From assembly GCF_014633365.1 (NCBI RefSeq), contig NC_068343.1, forward strand, positions 24,583,307-24,647,306: a stretch of DNA of 64,000 nt, written 5' to 3'. The notes under the pieces are model-generated. The model was not told where the DNA came from. It saw only the letters and a list, made by a program, of their open reading frames with translations, and ran no database searches. Position numbers and translations under genes: made by a program. This document shows, piece after piece, positions 43,803-55,589 of this stretch. Source of the stretch: Diospyros lotus (taxonomy: Eukaryota > Streptophyta > Magnoliopsida > Ericales > Ebenaceae). How positions within the stretch are numbered: the stretch's first letter is position 1; each line of letters opens with the position of its first letter.

Positions 43803-46800
43803 TGAAATAAATGATAGACACCCAATAGGGGGGTGAATTGAATTTTCAAAAAAAATTAGATTTAGAAGCCTTTTGATCAAAGAAAACCATTTGGCCATTG
43901 GAATATTTGAAAGATGAATATAAGAGATTTTATTGAAAGCTTAAATTCCTGGTGCTTTAAGAATAATGATGTAAATATAACTTGAAAAACAATAAGCTTT
44001 TGCAAAAATCAAATTTTATTGCTATAACTGTAACTTTGAATGTTGGAAGTAAAAATTCAACTTGTTGAAAAGAAATGAAGAAATAAATAATGTAGCACAC
44101 ACATATTTTATAGTGATTCGACTTAACCAACCTACTCCATTCCCTTGGCTCCTCACCAAGGATTTCAACAATCCACTATAGCTTTTGCAGGCTCAACTAT
44201 AACCTTAGCTTTTGACAAATGCAATTGTAACCTTTGCTTTTTAATGGTTCAGTAACAACCATTACAAAACTTTACACCTATTTTTAAAGGCTCAATTAAA
44301 ACCACTGTCTTTTAAAGGATGAAACGTAACCACTGTCTTTTCAAAGGATGAGGCATATCCTCCTGCCTTTTGGGGATCAAGCAAAACTACAACAAGATAG
44401 GTAAATATTACAATTTGAAACACTTTGAGAAGCTCTTACAAGATTGAGAACAAACAACAATATTAGCTTCTCATACAGAAAAGAGAGATAAAAATAATGT
44501 AAAGAAAGTAAGCACTATTTTTCTCTTTTTCTAAATGAAGATGAAAACTTGAAATATCTATTTGGCTCAAGTTAGTAGAAAGTATTCGAGAACAACAACC
44601 TTGTTTTTCATTTTCATCTCTTTTTATACTTGTTGTCAAGAGAATGGAATCTGCAAGTATAGCCTTCTTTTTTCATAAAATAATCATGAAAATATTCAAG
44701 TATTAAGATAAATGATTGAGGTAAAATTTAGAGCCATTTTTTAGCCTTAACAGTCAAAACTGTGCATTAAAAACATTTACAACGGCTAGTTCAACAACTA
44801 GTTTAACAGGTATATTTTTCAGCTTGAGCACACAAATAATCGACTGATATAGGTCCTTACTTGAGTAAATTTGGTCATTAGTCAACCATTAATGCTCATT
44901 AGTTGAGTGAATTTTGACTATACTCTATTATACTCAATAGATACTCGATTATATTTGCTCAGCACACAACCAATAGAAACTTAAATTAAATACTTGATTA
45001 TTGCTTAAAAATAGTCGATTATACATCAATTTTTACTCAATTTCACATGAAAAATATTCGATTAAAAGATAAGAAAACTTCATAATCTCTGTTCAAGCAA
45101 AATCACTTGACTATTGAATCAAAATACTTGACTAATACAAGATTTTACTCGATTTTGCTTAACTCTTAGTCGATTAAAAAAGTATAACATTCGACTGTAA
45201 CTTTGATCATTTGATTAGTTTTGATATAGTCAAAACTTGCAATAAATACTCGATTTATTCTTATGCCTTACTCAACTATCTTTCAAACAACATGTTTTGT
45301 TTTGAATATCATCGTTAAAACAACATCTAACTAAATAACATAAACATTAAACTCAAGAATATGAAACACAAGTGTTGTTTGAGAAAGTTGGTAAAACTAA
45401 CTTTCCAATCACTTACACTTGGTTAGATAGAAAGCCTTAAATGATGAATGAAATATATTCTTAAAGCACATGGATTTGAGAACAATATATGATGCTTAAC
45501 TAAAGAATTTCTCTTTTCTAGACTTAAATAAGAATCATTCTATTCACCAAATCACAACATGAAACATGAAGATGCAAAACACATAGAAATATGATTTTTT
45601 ATTCACATAACAAATATTTACATATAAAACACACATAAGTCAAGCAACTCACTTGCTACTTGACTAAAACAAAACATATAGAATATTGCAAATATGTTTA
45701 GCACAATAAGAAATCATGACATCTCATTTATATTTATCAAGACAAGAGCACACATAAGAAAAATAAATCATATCTATGATGTATATATGACTTCTATCCT
45801 ATAAGCTCTGAGCCATCATAAACATATACTACTAATGCATATTTTGAGTAATTCCTAAAATATAGAAACTTTAAAATTCTATTACTCAAATGCATTGAAC
45901 CTAAACTAGATTCATAGACTAGACAAGCAACACTTTGGAAAACATTAAACATTCAAATTCTTTTAAGATACTTGAATGATTTTGTTTATCAAGCAACATG
46001 CATTCAATATTATAAGTTCTTCAAATGTTCTTTCATTAAATTTCAAAACATTGAGAACATTAGAAATTTGATACTAAATATCAAACAGATAATTTAGGCT
46101 TTATGAAATAGAACTTAGAATCACTTGCATATAGCATGTATATATTTACTCAAGAGTATAGATGATTGATACTTGTCCATGAAATAAAGCACATTGCTCC
46201 TAGATTTAAGAAATGCTTTCAAAAAATTTGAGTATTTAAGATATTCCCCAACCTTAAGCTTACTCTAAGCATTTTGAGGTACACATGACACTCATGCAAT
46301 ACGGATACTTAAAATATCCCTTGAGATCCTAGAGCAACTTATTAACATATTAATCATATTGACAAATAAAAAACAAAAACAAGATTAATCACAAATAAAA
46401 CATGTTAATGTCATTAGCACAATCTTAACATAGGACAATTTAAAATCTACAAATCAAAACTCAATTACCATCACTTTAGTATATGACCATTTACTTAAAA
46501 ATCTTAATGTTTAACATTTAAACATCATATATGAAATATAAACCACATTACTCTAAAACTTTTAGTAATGATGCCACACAAATCACTTAGCATATCATGA
46601 GTTTCACACTCATGCATTATCTTTAAGATGACCCTAAAAAGACATATCATACTAAAAGATAAACCTATCAAGGTTTTTTGACCTTAAATATTCTCAAGGT
46701 AACCTTAACAAATATTCTATCAAAGCATATACTTAACCAATAAGAATAATATAATTTCTATATATACAAAACATATTAATAAGCCTATGAGAATATAATA

Positions 46801-46867
46801 TAAGAGGACATTAAAGTTTTGGCATAATGCAATCATCATTAAAACATTCATAACATAAAACTCAACA
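43803..46867 (-). mobile_element. copia (SIRE-like) solo LTR, 3.07 kb, inside the Tat gag
   Basis: The plus-strand ends are 'tgaaataaatgatagacacc' and 'ataaaactcaaca', with TGGGG duplications at 43798-43802 and 46868-46872. On the minus strand it starts 'tgttgagttt' and ends with a C-run followed by 'tattgggtgtctatca', as in SIRE/Maximus LTRs. It is very AT-rich and has no ORF. There is no internal region, so it is a solo LTR. Confidence 0.78.
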
Positions 46868-47343
46868 TGGGGCATCTAGAATTTCTTTGTCATGGAAGTC
46901 TTTTTCGGGATTGCTCATCGGAGACCAGTAATAACTTCTTCTGTTGAAGGACTTAATCATTTTCTTCATATTAGTCGTCTTTTGAGCTCTACGGTCGAAG
47001 GTTTGTTGTCAATCTTATTGTTCCATCTTATTACTGGTTTAAGAGAGTTCCAACCTCCCTCTGTGGGGGTGTTGGCCATAGTTTCTAAGTATTTCCCTTT
47101 CTGAAGGCTTCGCCTACTTGCCCTTTAACGATCAGCCCCTTCTTGATTTCCTCGTTGGGAGAATCTTGGGTATGAACCCCTTGTGTAGGAGACCTTGGTT
47201 GATTGTCTCGAGAGTGGCCTCCTAATAAGAGTTGTTTCCTAGTACCTCTTGACAGACCCTATATGACGAAGTCGTTTCTGGTATAAACTTCCTCAAGGTG
47301 GTTGGCATCACACCATGAGTAACCAAGCTTTGTAACATTCTTG

Positions 47344-47868
47344 CTATTTCACGAAGGGCTTGCATCCCTTTAGCATGCTGCTGTCGTAGGGCCTCGTACT
47401 CTGCTTAGGGAACCATAGACATGGCATGTTCACTCGAGCCAATGTGATTGGGAAAATAGGGCCCCAAAAGGGCACGTGAGGTGTTAAAGGGCGAAACTTG
47501 GAACTAAATCTCCAATGGGTGTGGATACCTTGTGAAGGCTGGCTGACTTTCATGAGGTTGCTGATGAGTAAAGGATGGATGACCCTCACGAGGGGACTGA
47601 TGGGTGAAGGATGGCTAGCCCTCACATGGATGTTGCTAGGTGAGGGATGGATGGGCCTCATGGGAGGATTGATGGGTGAAAGGTACTTGGCCCTTATGTG
47701 GATGTTGTTGGATGAGGGGTAATTGACCCTCATGGGAAGACTAGTGGCTAAGGGGTAGCTAGCCCTCATGGGATGGTTGTTGATGATCTTCAACACGAGA
47801 GAAGGTCTCTTATTAAGCTGAATGAGCGCCACGAGAGATGGTTTGTCAGCTACTTCGAGTTTGTGCAA
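47344..47868 (-). CDS. 174-codon ORF with seven 12-residue repeats in the Tat gag leader
   Basis: An open frame on the element's sense strand between the primer site and the gag core. Residues 30-113 are seven tandem 12-residue units (for example 'INPPMRPIHPSP' and 'SNIHVRASHPSP'), basic and proline-rich, encoded by a 36-bp DNA repeat. It is probably a variable N-terminal Gag or leader region; it resembles no enzyme. The frame stayed open although the rest of the element is badly broken, perhaps because a repeat of 36 bp (a multiple of three) preserves frame. Function unknown. Confidence 0.45.
   Translation of the reverse strand: MHKLEVADKPSLVALIQLNKRPSLVLKIINNHPMRASYPLATSLPMRVNYPSSNNIHIRAKYLSPINPPMRPIHPSPSNIHVRASHPSPISPLVRVIHPLLISNLMKVSQPSQGIHTHWRFSSKFRPLTPHVPFWGPIFPITLARVNMPCLWFPKQSTRPYDSSMLKGCKPFVK
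47530..47781 (-). repeat. 36-bp minisatellite, 7 units
   Basis: The plus strand shows recurring 'gatgggtgaaggatgg' / 'agccctcat' words at 36-bp spacing. It is exactly divisible by three and encodes the 12-residue repeat described for the overlapping ORF. Confidence 0.8.
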
Positions 47869-47900
47869 TGATAAGTGAGTGCTTCTTGGCCTTTTGTTAG

Positions 47901-47920
47901 TTTTCCATAGACAATGCCAA
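47901..47920 (-). promoter_or_regulatory. decayed primer-binding site of the second Tat-like element
   Basis: The minus strand reads 'ttggcattgtctatggaaaa', a mutated form of the 'ttggcgccgtctgtggga' region typical next to Tat-type 5' LTRs. It abuts the LTR boundary at 47922. Confidence 0.55.
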
Positions 47921-47921
47921 T

Positions 47922-48773
47922 TGTTGTTGCTTAACTACAATAATGAATTTAGGTATGGAAGACCGTCTAAGGATGGCATAAGAATGATAGTGATGGATAA
48001 CCCCTTTAAGTGATAGATGACTTGGCTAGAAGAAATCGGTTAGAGGTGTGGGTGACGATCCCTGCATAGACCCTTTGATGCCTAAGTTAGCCTCTCAAAA
48101 GTATGGAATACTTGAACACATGAAGAAAATGTGAGTGGGAGAGACGTTGTACCCCAATGTGGGGAACATCCCCCTATTTATAATGATGGAAAAGGCCAAC
48201 AGCTGTCAGGTGATTCGTTGTTCTCAACGAGTAACTTTGGGATAGTTTTGATCAAGTCTTGTGGAGGCGAGGGGCGTGGGCTCACGGGCATGTAGGTCCG
48301 AGAGTGGGCGTGTGGGCATGGGCACAGGCACGAGACACCCACGAGTGAGGGTCACTCAAGGGTGCTAGTGCATACGCGCTAGCACAGCGGCACAAATTTG
48401 TGCTATGACTTGCCTATGCAAATGCACGACACCCCTAAGTGACCCTCACTCGGGGGGTGCAAGGGTGGCGACTATCCCCTAGTGACCCCCACCTAGGGGC
48501 CTGGGGTGGCTGCTTGGTTGCCACGTGGCGAGACCCTGCTCGTAGGGGAAGGGTCTCCTGCCTCTCAAACGCCACGTGGCTTGACCTAGTCCGCACGGGA
48601 AGAGTGTCCCCTGCCTTGTTACCATTTGTCGATCGCTACACTTGAGTGATTCTCACTCGGTGGGTGCCGGGATGGGCCCGAGGCTACCATGCAGGGGCCT
48701 GACCTCATTTCTCTAAGCCCTTAGCTAATTTTTTGCTAATCCATATTGTAGATTTATTTTATTAGGCGTAACA
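47922..48773 (-). repeat. 5' LTR of the second Tat-like element
   Basis: The plus-strand ends are 'tgttgttgc' and 'gcgtaaca' (TG...CA, inverted). On the minus strand 'tataaatagggg' (48171-48182) is a canonical TATA box. The U3 part (48240-48720) is GC-rich and repeats 'gtgaccctcactcgg'-like and 'gccacgtggc' words. The boundaries are inferred, because no second LTR is available. Confidence 0.6.
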
Positions 48774-49915
48774 TGTAGATATTATAAAATTTATTTTTAT
48801 ATTTATTTTATTCCACATTAAATGATATTAATGTGTAGTTATCAAAGTTCATCAAAAACTGGATCACCAAATACTCTCTACAAGATACAGTTTTTGAGTG
48901 TATATTATAAATCATAAAATAATAATATTTATGAATTATAGTTTGATTTCAATTTTTTTTTCGACAATCTAAAACAAAAATGATAAACCGAAAATTTTAA
49001 AATGTACAAACCAAACCATATTTAAGAAAATTTAAATCGAACTCAATTAATAGGATCAAACCACACTAACGGGTTTGGTTTGATCTAACAGGTTGGTCCG
49101 AATTATGCGTACCTATAAAGTTCACAAATCAACTTTAGTCGTATTCATTTTTAGGTTGAAACTCCCTTTGTATTGTGGTTTATCTAACAAACGGGAACAA
49201 AAATCGAAAAAATATTGAAAAATATTATTTAAACACGAATTTTTGATATTTGATATTAATAATTAAAAAATTATATGTGAAATTATTCACTGCATAGTAA
49301 ATAATCACCCGTCACTAAATAAGACATGATTTTTTGACAATTTATATTGAGTGTTTAAATAATATTCTCAAACAAATACCGTTTAATTCTCTGCACCTCT
49401 GCAGAGAAAATACTGGTGACTAACCTGAACATTTAGGTTGAATTGGGTGGCGGAATGGCTTTTTGACCATTTTGCCCTTCATCAACAATGACTTTAACGG
49501 TTTTTCTTTTTTACAATTTGGCCACACAATTCAGCCTAGATTTTCAGACCAATGTCATTATTCCTGCAAGGGATAGGCCTTATACCAGAAGCTACCTGTA
49601 TCAGATGTAATAGCAATTAAAACCAACTTATTCTCAATATAACACCAAGTCCTCTTGAAGAATAAATAGTGTGGATGCACTCAATTGGTTCGTGTTACGG
49701 TTGGTACAAGATGATTATTCCTGATACCAGCCTGGTTTCCTAGATCAAATGACCAGTTGATCGGAACTTTACAACAACTTGTAATATTAAGCTTGCATGT
49801 AAATTTCTGAAGATTAAAAGAATGCCATAGCCTACAGATAATTTGACCATGGACATTTTTGAAAGGAAAATCATCCTAAGGAGCTATGCCAAATTGAACC
49901 AGAAAACCTAGGGGC
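48774..49915. other. intergenic, AT-rich
   Basis: 48950-49130 has 'aaaccaaacca'-type words, the reverse-strand relative of the repeat at 31050-31375. The rest shows no ORF or repeat that I can name. The last part (49500-49915) is probably the 3' untranslated region of the J-domain gene. Confidence 0.4.
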
Positions 49916-51272
49916 TTAAGTTGAGGAGAGGGCGCTGCAGAGTGATCTGTATGCATCTACACATAGTTTGAATTTCTCTTCTGCCATTGCCTGCACACAA
50001 TTGTCTATAAGTTTTTACGAAATTATATCTTTTGACAAACCTGATACTTCTTGAAAGGAATCAAAACTAAAATGAAATCGAGTATCAGCTGATGTACAAT
50101 TTACAGAACCAGATTTTCACTGGAATATAGAATCCCTACATATTGATTATCCCTTGTGATACAGATGAAATGAAGTTCTTATAAACATTAAAAAGAAAAA
50201 AGAAATAGAAGTTGTACAAGATTTGCTTCGCAAAGAGTTTGTTTCCACGACTTGAACCCATGACCAAAAAGTCACAAAAGAGAAATGTCTTGGAAAAATG
50301 AATGCAAGTTAGATCACCTCATGCCGTAGTTCAAAGGAATGAGCTCCAGGGGATAAAAAGAAAACTAGACCTTTATCTCTCAGGGGATCAAAAAAAATTA
50401 TGGATCCACCAGAAATTCAATTCAGCTGGAGTGCCCAGTTTGGAAACATCCACAATTTTTGTTTCCAAATGGCAACCCATGGTCTATCCATCCAACAAAT
50501 GCTTTACCACTGATCCAGATGGGAAAAATCAACCTAGTTTATGACTAAGATAGTATAACAACCCTTATTACATGGTAGAAGGAAAGAAAGACACTTTACT
50601 TAACATTTTCCATGATCAACTCTAATATAGAAAATGGTACCCAAAAAAAGGGAGAATAATGATGATCTAAATTGGTGGGCATATGCATCTCTCAATGAGG
50701 CTGGTAACTAATTATTTATGTAAGGTATGTCAGGTGCAGCACCCTCAAAACTCTATAAGAGTAAAAGTAATTATTGGGAACAATTAGGATTATAAACAAA
50801 CCTGAGAGGGGCCTTGATGCTTATCAGGATGCCACTTTAAAGCTGATATGCGAAAACTGCAAGAAAGTTCCATCAAGTCATATTGTTGAAGATAAAAAAA
50901 AGCAAATATATACCATTAGTCCTGGTACAACAAAGAGCAAAGACATGAGCACTTACGCATTCTTGACATCATCTATATTTAAAGGACCTTGTAGGGGTAG
51001 ATCGAGTATTCTTCTGTCAGAAGATGAGCCAGCGAAATTAGAAGATTCATCATCAGTCTCAATGTCACTTTCATTCTGCCAGTTTTTATCTCTACCATTT
51101 TGCCAGTGTGAGTGTTCTCTCCACTCAAACCCATTTGTAGAGTTTTGAGAATAAGACTGCTGCTCCCATGATTTGAATGACCAAGTATAACATCGAGTTC
51201 CAAATTTTGCTTGAAAGATTGGGTCAGGATGTTCATCAAAATCATCATCAAGTTTCTCTCTTCGAAACTTAT
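49916..51272 (-). CDS. J-domain (DnaJ-type) protein, 3' exons only
   Basis: Three exons on the minus strand join in frame: 50957-51272, 50802-50856 and 49916-49990 (stop TAA at 49916-49918). All junctions have consensus sites: acceptor 'ttcatag' before 51272, donor GTAAGT after 50957, acceptor 'cttgcag', donor 'ctctcag|gtttg', acceptor 'gtgtgcag'. The protein part has an acidic and Ser-rich region with 'CYTWSF' (first exon), then a C-terminal J-domain core split over the exons: 'DDVKNA', 'FRISALKWHPDKHQGPSQ' with the HPD motif that stimulates Hsp70, and 'AEEKFKLCVDAYRSLC'. A C-terminal J-domain suits plant J-proteins of unknown client. The upstream exon(s) with the start codon were not found up to about 53 kb, so the gene is either longer with distal exons or a truncated pseudogene. 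Confidence 0.75.
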
Positions 51273-52016
51273 CTATGAATGGAAAACAAATGCAAAGGGA
51301 AAATTCAGCAGAATGCAAAAAGATAAATTTACTGAATATTGAAGAGGCCCCAAGGCCTTAATTCTTTATAATTAGATCTCTCCCTTCTTTTAGCTGTATG
51401 TCATGCATGGGAGTGTGGCTGATTCGTCTTCTTCACCGATTTCTTCCCCCCTCTCTCTCTTCCAGTCACCGATGGTCCCACCTGTGATGGGTTTTCTTGA
51501 TTTTGTATACTTTTTTGGTTTTTTACTTTTAGTTAATTTAGATTTAATTAAGATTTACTGAAGGCGTGAGTAACGTAGGGGTGCTTGGACACAAAACTAC
51601 TTTCAGAAGCATTTTCAAAGCACGGGGGGACTCCGTGCAAATGACCCAAACTAGGGGGGTCTGGGTGTAATTTACCCGAGATATTTTTTGCACCCTATAA
51701 AATTTTCCTTGCTAGTAATCCAGTTTCAAAAGATATAAACAAGCACTGGTTTCTGGTTTTTGTAACCAACTTAACCAGTCTTGTGTGAGAAAAGCTGCAG
51801 TCTGTTGCTTTTCATACAGTTGCAGAATGTGGATAAAGAGAGTACGTGAACGTAACTTTGAGTGAGTTCACATGAAATCAATTGGCAGTGAAGCCTTTCT
51901 CCTTCCACCTTTACTAAACAGCATTCAGCTAATGGCTTCTACTGGTATTTCAATCTTAATGCAAGGAAAACTTTAACTTTACATGCATAATTAGAAATAC
52001 TAACCCGAAAACCTAA
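51273..52016. other. intron or upstream sequence of the J-domain gene
   Basis: No convincing further exon is seen. 51400-51720 contains a block with 'gggggactccgtgcaaatga' and 'ggtgtaatttaccc', which looks like transposon-derived filler. Nothing else is identified. Confidence 0.35.
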
Positions 52017-52265
52017 GGCCAATTCCCTTCGTTGTTTTCAGTTTTCTAAAACAGTGAAAACGTGTTTACTTTCATATTTTCAAAATTGCATTTTTGAAAA
52101 AAAACTCAAAACAACAAAAAGTTGTTTTAGTTCTTTTTATCACATACACACTTAAAATTTTCAAAACACAGAAAATGATATAGACAAAAAGAACGTGTTT
52201 TCAGTAATTTCAAAACAGACACTCAAAATACAAAACTGAAAATTGAAACACGAAGAGAACAACCC
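52017..52265. mobile_element. 249-bp MITE with ~25-bp terminal inverted repeats
   Basis: The left end 'ggccaattcccttcgttgtt' and the right end (complement 'gggttgttctcttcgtgttt') are inverted, followed by matching 'cagttttc' / 'tcagtttt' words. It is AT-rich with no ORF. It is flanked by TAA and TTA, so a Harbinger-like 3-bp target is possible but the two sides are not identical. Superfamily uncertain. Confidence 0.55.
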
Positions 52266-53199
52266 TTAAGTTATTTACAAAGGAAGGTTGAACATTACAA
52301 TCTTGCTAAATTAAGTCAAATGGCCCAACTTGCAAGATTCTTAACAATTCATAGGTAGATTTTGAAACTCATGTCAAACCGAGTTTATTTGGCTTTGTTT
52401 GATTTGGTTCCTAAGTGCTCCCTGTTCAGTTCTGGTAGACATGTTGGTAACCACCTTAGGTCCATTGAGTTCTGGGTGCAAGGTGAACATGATCTCTAAA
52501 AACCTTGTGGACCATTACCCCTTACCCAATTTAGGCACAAAAGTACAACGCACTCTACGCTATCATAGTAGTGTTTTCATAAATTGCTTGCGTGGCTATA
52601 CTTCACTGTACATGTACTAAAATCATTACATACAGATACAAGAAATTAAAGATACACTATACGGAACAATGCATGGATGAAGTCATTGGTGTAGGACCAA
52701 GGAGAGAGAACAGATGATGAGAGAAGAATGAACAGAGAGAGAGAGAGTGTGTAAAGCTATTTTGGATTTTGCTAGTGTATGAGCTCATCTTAGCCAACAA
52801 GGTTTTGAGAAGGGACGAACATAATCACATAAAAATAGAGTATCAACTGCCCAAATGGACTACTAGCTTATGAGACAAAAGCGCAACTTATGTTATAAGG
52901 ATTGTAAAGTTAAACTAAGAGAATGTCAGACAACTGAACAGACTTCTGGTTAATGACATCCATATCAAAAATGGGAAGAAAAATTACACAAAATAAAGCT
53001 CAAGCATCAGATGGTGGGATTTAAGGTGAAAAAAAAAAAAATTTAAGGAGAAACTGTAATAGAAGAGATGGGACGGAAGAAAGAGAGGCACTAACCAAAT
53101 CAGTAGTGATCCTCAGCCAAAAAAAAGAAAAAGAAGGAATAGCAGTAGCCAACTTCACTCCTGATTTGGTTAGCTACTGCTATTCAAAGTACAACAAAA
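52266..53199. other. intergenic, no gene seen
   Basis: Low-complexity pieces only: 'gagagagagagtgtg' near 52740 and an A run near 53030. A 73-codon frame at 52399-52620 has no recognisable motif. Confidence 0.35.
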
Positions 53200-53923
53200 A
53201 ATGGCTCTAGGAGAGTTATGGACAGAAATCTCAAATCAAAGAGTCTTAGTGGACAAAATAAGAGTTACAAGAGAAAATCAAAACAAAGAGATCTTGCTGC
53301 AAGAATTTACATCAATGTCATAATGAAAAAACCTAACAAGGTATGGTTTAGCCAAAAAAGAAGCAAAAAAAAGGAAGCAATTATTGAAGAAAATCAAAAG
53401 CTTATGAAAATTATATCAACTAGATATAAGAGATGAAGAAAGAGATGTATATATTAGCTAAAGTAAGAGAGAGAAAAACAATGCCAAGTGAAATTAAACC
53501 AAAAATTACTAGTAAATGACGGGATGATCAAGGAGAGATGGAACGAGTATTTCTCTAAATTATTCAATAAAGATGGAGAAACAAGTATTTGGTTGGGGCA
53601 TCTTAGTAACTCTAAAGAATATAGAAAGTACATATTTTATAGACATTTATGTCCAAATGAAATAAAGCAAGCATTGAAAAGGATAAAAGAATATTAAATC
53701 AGTTAAAATGGGTAATAACATATCGATAGAAGCACGGAAATGCATTGGAGAAGAAATTCTCTTTTTTTTTTTTTTTTTTCTGTTAATGAGATTATTTAGT
53801 GTGATCCTTAAATCAAAAAGTATGTCATACAAGTGGGAGTAGGGCACTTTAGCACATATTTACAAGAATAAAGGAGATGTTCAAATTTGTGAAAATATAG
53901 AGGAATCTAGCTATAGCTAGAAA
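53200..53923 (+). pseudogene. RTE-type LINE reverse transcriptase, 5' fragment
   Basis: Plus-strand pieces 'KVWFSQKRSKKKEAIIEENQ'-like (53218-53436), 'VNDGMIKERWNEYFSKLFN' (about 53510-53566) and 'HIYKNKGDVQICENIE' (about 53853-53900) match the order of an RTE/BovB-like LINE pol just before and inside the RT domain. It carries stops, a frameshift and a T run (53763-53779). The reading continues after the hAT-like insertion, at 55174. Confidence 0.65.
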
Positions 53924-55173
53924 CAAGGTTGTTAAAATTGAGATTTTAAGTGGGATCGTAAGAGGGTCCATAAAATCATATCGTAAAATTGAATCGTAAT
54001 ATCGTAAGATTTTACGGATAATTAAAAATATTCTTTAATTTATATAAATATATACTTATAATCACATAATCCTTATTATAAATAAAATACATATACATAC
54101 AAACTAAAAGATATCAATTGTACTTGTTAGTTTCACCATGTCAACTAAGTGATGGAACACAACTATATCAATTATCTTCATTCACCACCATCTCATAAAA
54201 CTTCTCCATATGAAGATGGTGTTGAAACTTCATTTCATCATTACTCCGCCAGGGGATATTATCCACTACCGGTCCCAAACTCGGATAAAGGAGGAGGGTT
54301 GCGTTAGGTAGCCGACAGCCAGCGTAAAACCTAGTCAGATCCAAATATGAATTCTAGACAAACTATCTGTTGGGATGTAACCCACATAGAAGTCTAGAAT
54401 TCATGTAGTCAACCCCACATAGTGGGATAACAGCTGGATATGTTATTTATACAAACTAAAAGATACACACATGAATAGAGACCATATGCAATAAAATTAT
54501 GACAGTGGATAGTAAATTCCCTGAAAATTGTAGCAATGAGAGTAATATTAATATCTATAAAAAAATATATGTATATATGTATATATATATATATGACTTG
54601 TACAACTGTACAAGGGTCAAAAGCAGAAGCAATCGGAATTCGGACAGCAATCGAACACACTCGTACATGGGTCAAATTCATTCACTATACCTTTGATTTT
54701 GAGGCTTTGAACTTTGAAGGAAGGTGAATGAACAGTGAACGAACAAAGCTGAAACAGAGCAGAGAGCTAGAGCACATAGACAGCAATTGGAAGCACCGCC
54801 ACCGATCAACCTTGTCGCAGCAACCATTGGCATCGATCAAACACATCGCAGCAAGCATCGGCACTAATGAAGCACGTCGCAACAAGGGGGAATGCTGATC
54901 GCTTACTCTCAGCTGTTTAGGGTTTGCATAGAAAGACCAAAATAGGGAAGGAACCAAGACTTATATACATATATACATATATGTTGGCCTGGAAACTAAA
55001 GCCAAAGAGTGAACTCGGTAAACTCGAAACTCGGACCGAGTTTAACAAGTTGACTCGCGATCCTTGTCTGAGTCTACCACAACCGATTTTACATGCGAGT
55101 TGACTCATTTTATAGCTGTTGACTTGTAAACTCATAAAATAATACGAGTCAACTCGCAACTTTAAAAACAATG
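53924..55173. mobile_element. non-autonomous hAT-like element, 1.25 kb, splitting the LINE
   Basis: The ends 'caaggttgttaaa' and (complement) 'cattgtttttaaa' are inverted, and subterminal 'actcg' and 'cgtaa' words are frequent at both ends. The flanks 'gctagaaa' (53916-53923) and 'gctaataa' (55174-55181) agree at 6 of 8 positions, as expected for an old 8-bp hAT target. The split LINE reading resumes exactly after it. No transposase is visible. It contains a LINE tail (54245-54450) and an AT microsatellite (54560-54595). Confidence 0.6.
54245..54450 (+). repeat. RTE LINE 3'-end fragment inside the hAT-like element
   Basis: 'ccccacatagtgggataa' with a following 'gatatgtt' matches the 3' tail of the LINE at 63368-63410 (other strand). 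The preceding 'aaaggaggagggttgcgtta' block is also characteristic of plant RTE 3' regions. It was probably a separate LINE insertion or was captured by the DNA transposon. Confidence 0.5.
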
Positions 55174-55440
55174 GCTAATAAGCCACATCATGAAACTTTG
55201 GGAGAGTGATTGAACAAAGATTAAGAGCAGAAACCAAGGTGCCAAAAAACCAATTCAATTTCATGCTTGGTAGATCAATAATAGAAACTATATATTTGTT
55301 AAGCCGCCTAATGGAGAAGGTACAAAGATAAATAAAAGGATTTATATATGGCCCCAAGTCTATATGCCATACATTTGCTCGAAGTTGAACTCTAGTCAAA
55401 GTGGTTTTCTATGTTCACCCAATCCCATTTAACACAATGT
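55174..55440 (+). pseudogene. RTE-type LINE reverse transcriptase, continuation
   Basis: The fragment 'MKLWERVIEQRLRAETKVPK', then 'NQFNFMLGRSIIETIYLLSR', is the RT core that follows the segment ending at 53923 in RTE LINEs. It decays into stops after about 55320, and the catalytic region cannot be recognised with confidence. Confidence 0.62.
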
Positions 55441-55589
55441 CTATTTGGTTGTGATAGTCAAGCCCTTATATTTCAAGTTTATTAATGTAAATGTGATGGA
55501 GCAAAGTGTAATTATTTCTACACTAGATTAAAATTAACATATTTGTGCTTCAGTTGCAGAAAGAGGCTAGTTTTATCCTAAAATGAAGT

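Larger units (their letters stand above)
39300..48773 (-). mobile_element. second, decayed Tat-like Ty3 element on the minus strand
   Basis: Right to left: 5' LTR (47922-48773), primer-site relic (47901-47920), a leader or gag N-terminus with 12-residue repeats, a gag core split by a copia solo LTR (43803-46867), protease, RT, RNase H and integrase ending near 39300. No 3' LTR is recognised on the left. Its LTR differs from that of the 31398-37655 element, and both have an integrase, so these are two separate insertions. Confidence 0.7.

Noticed and set aside
47530..47781. CRISPR-like array
   Set aside because: The repeats are directly adjacent 36-bp minisatellite units without unique spacers, in plant DNA.
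31398..48773. One single large minus-strand Tat element
   Set aside because: Two separate integrase ends (36104 and 39330) and two dissimilar LTRs show two elements.
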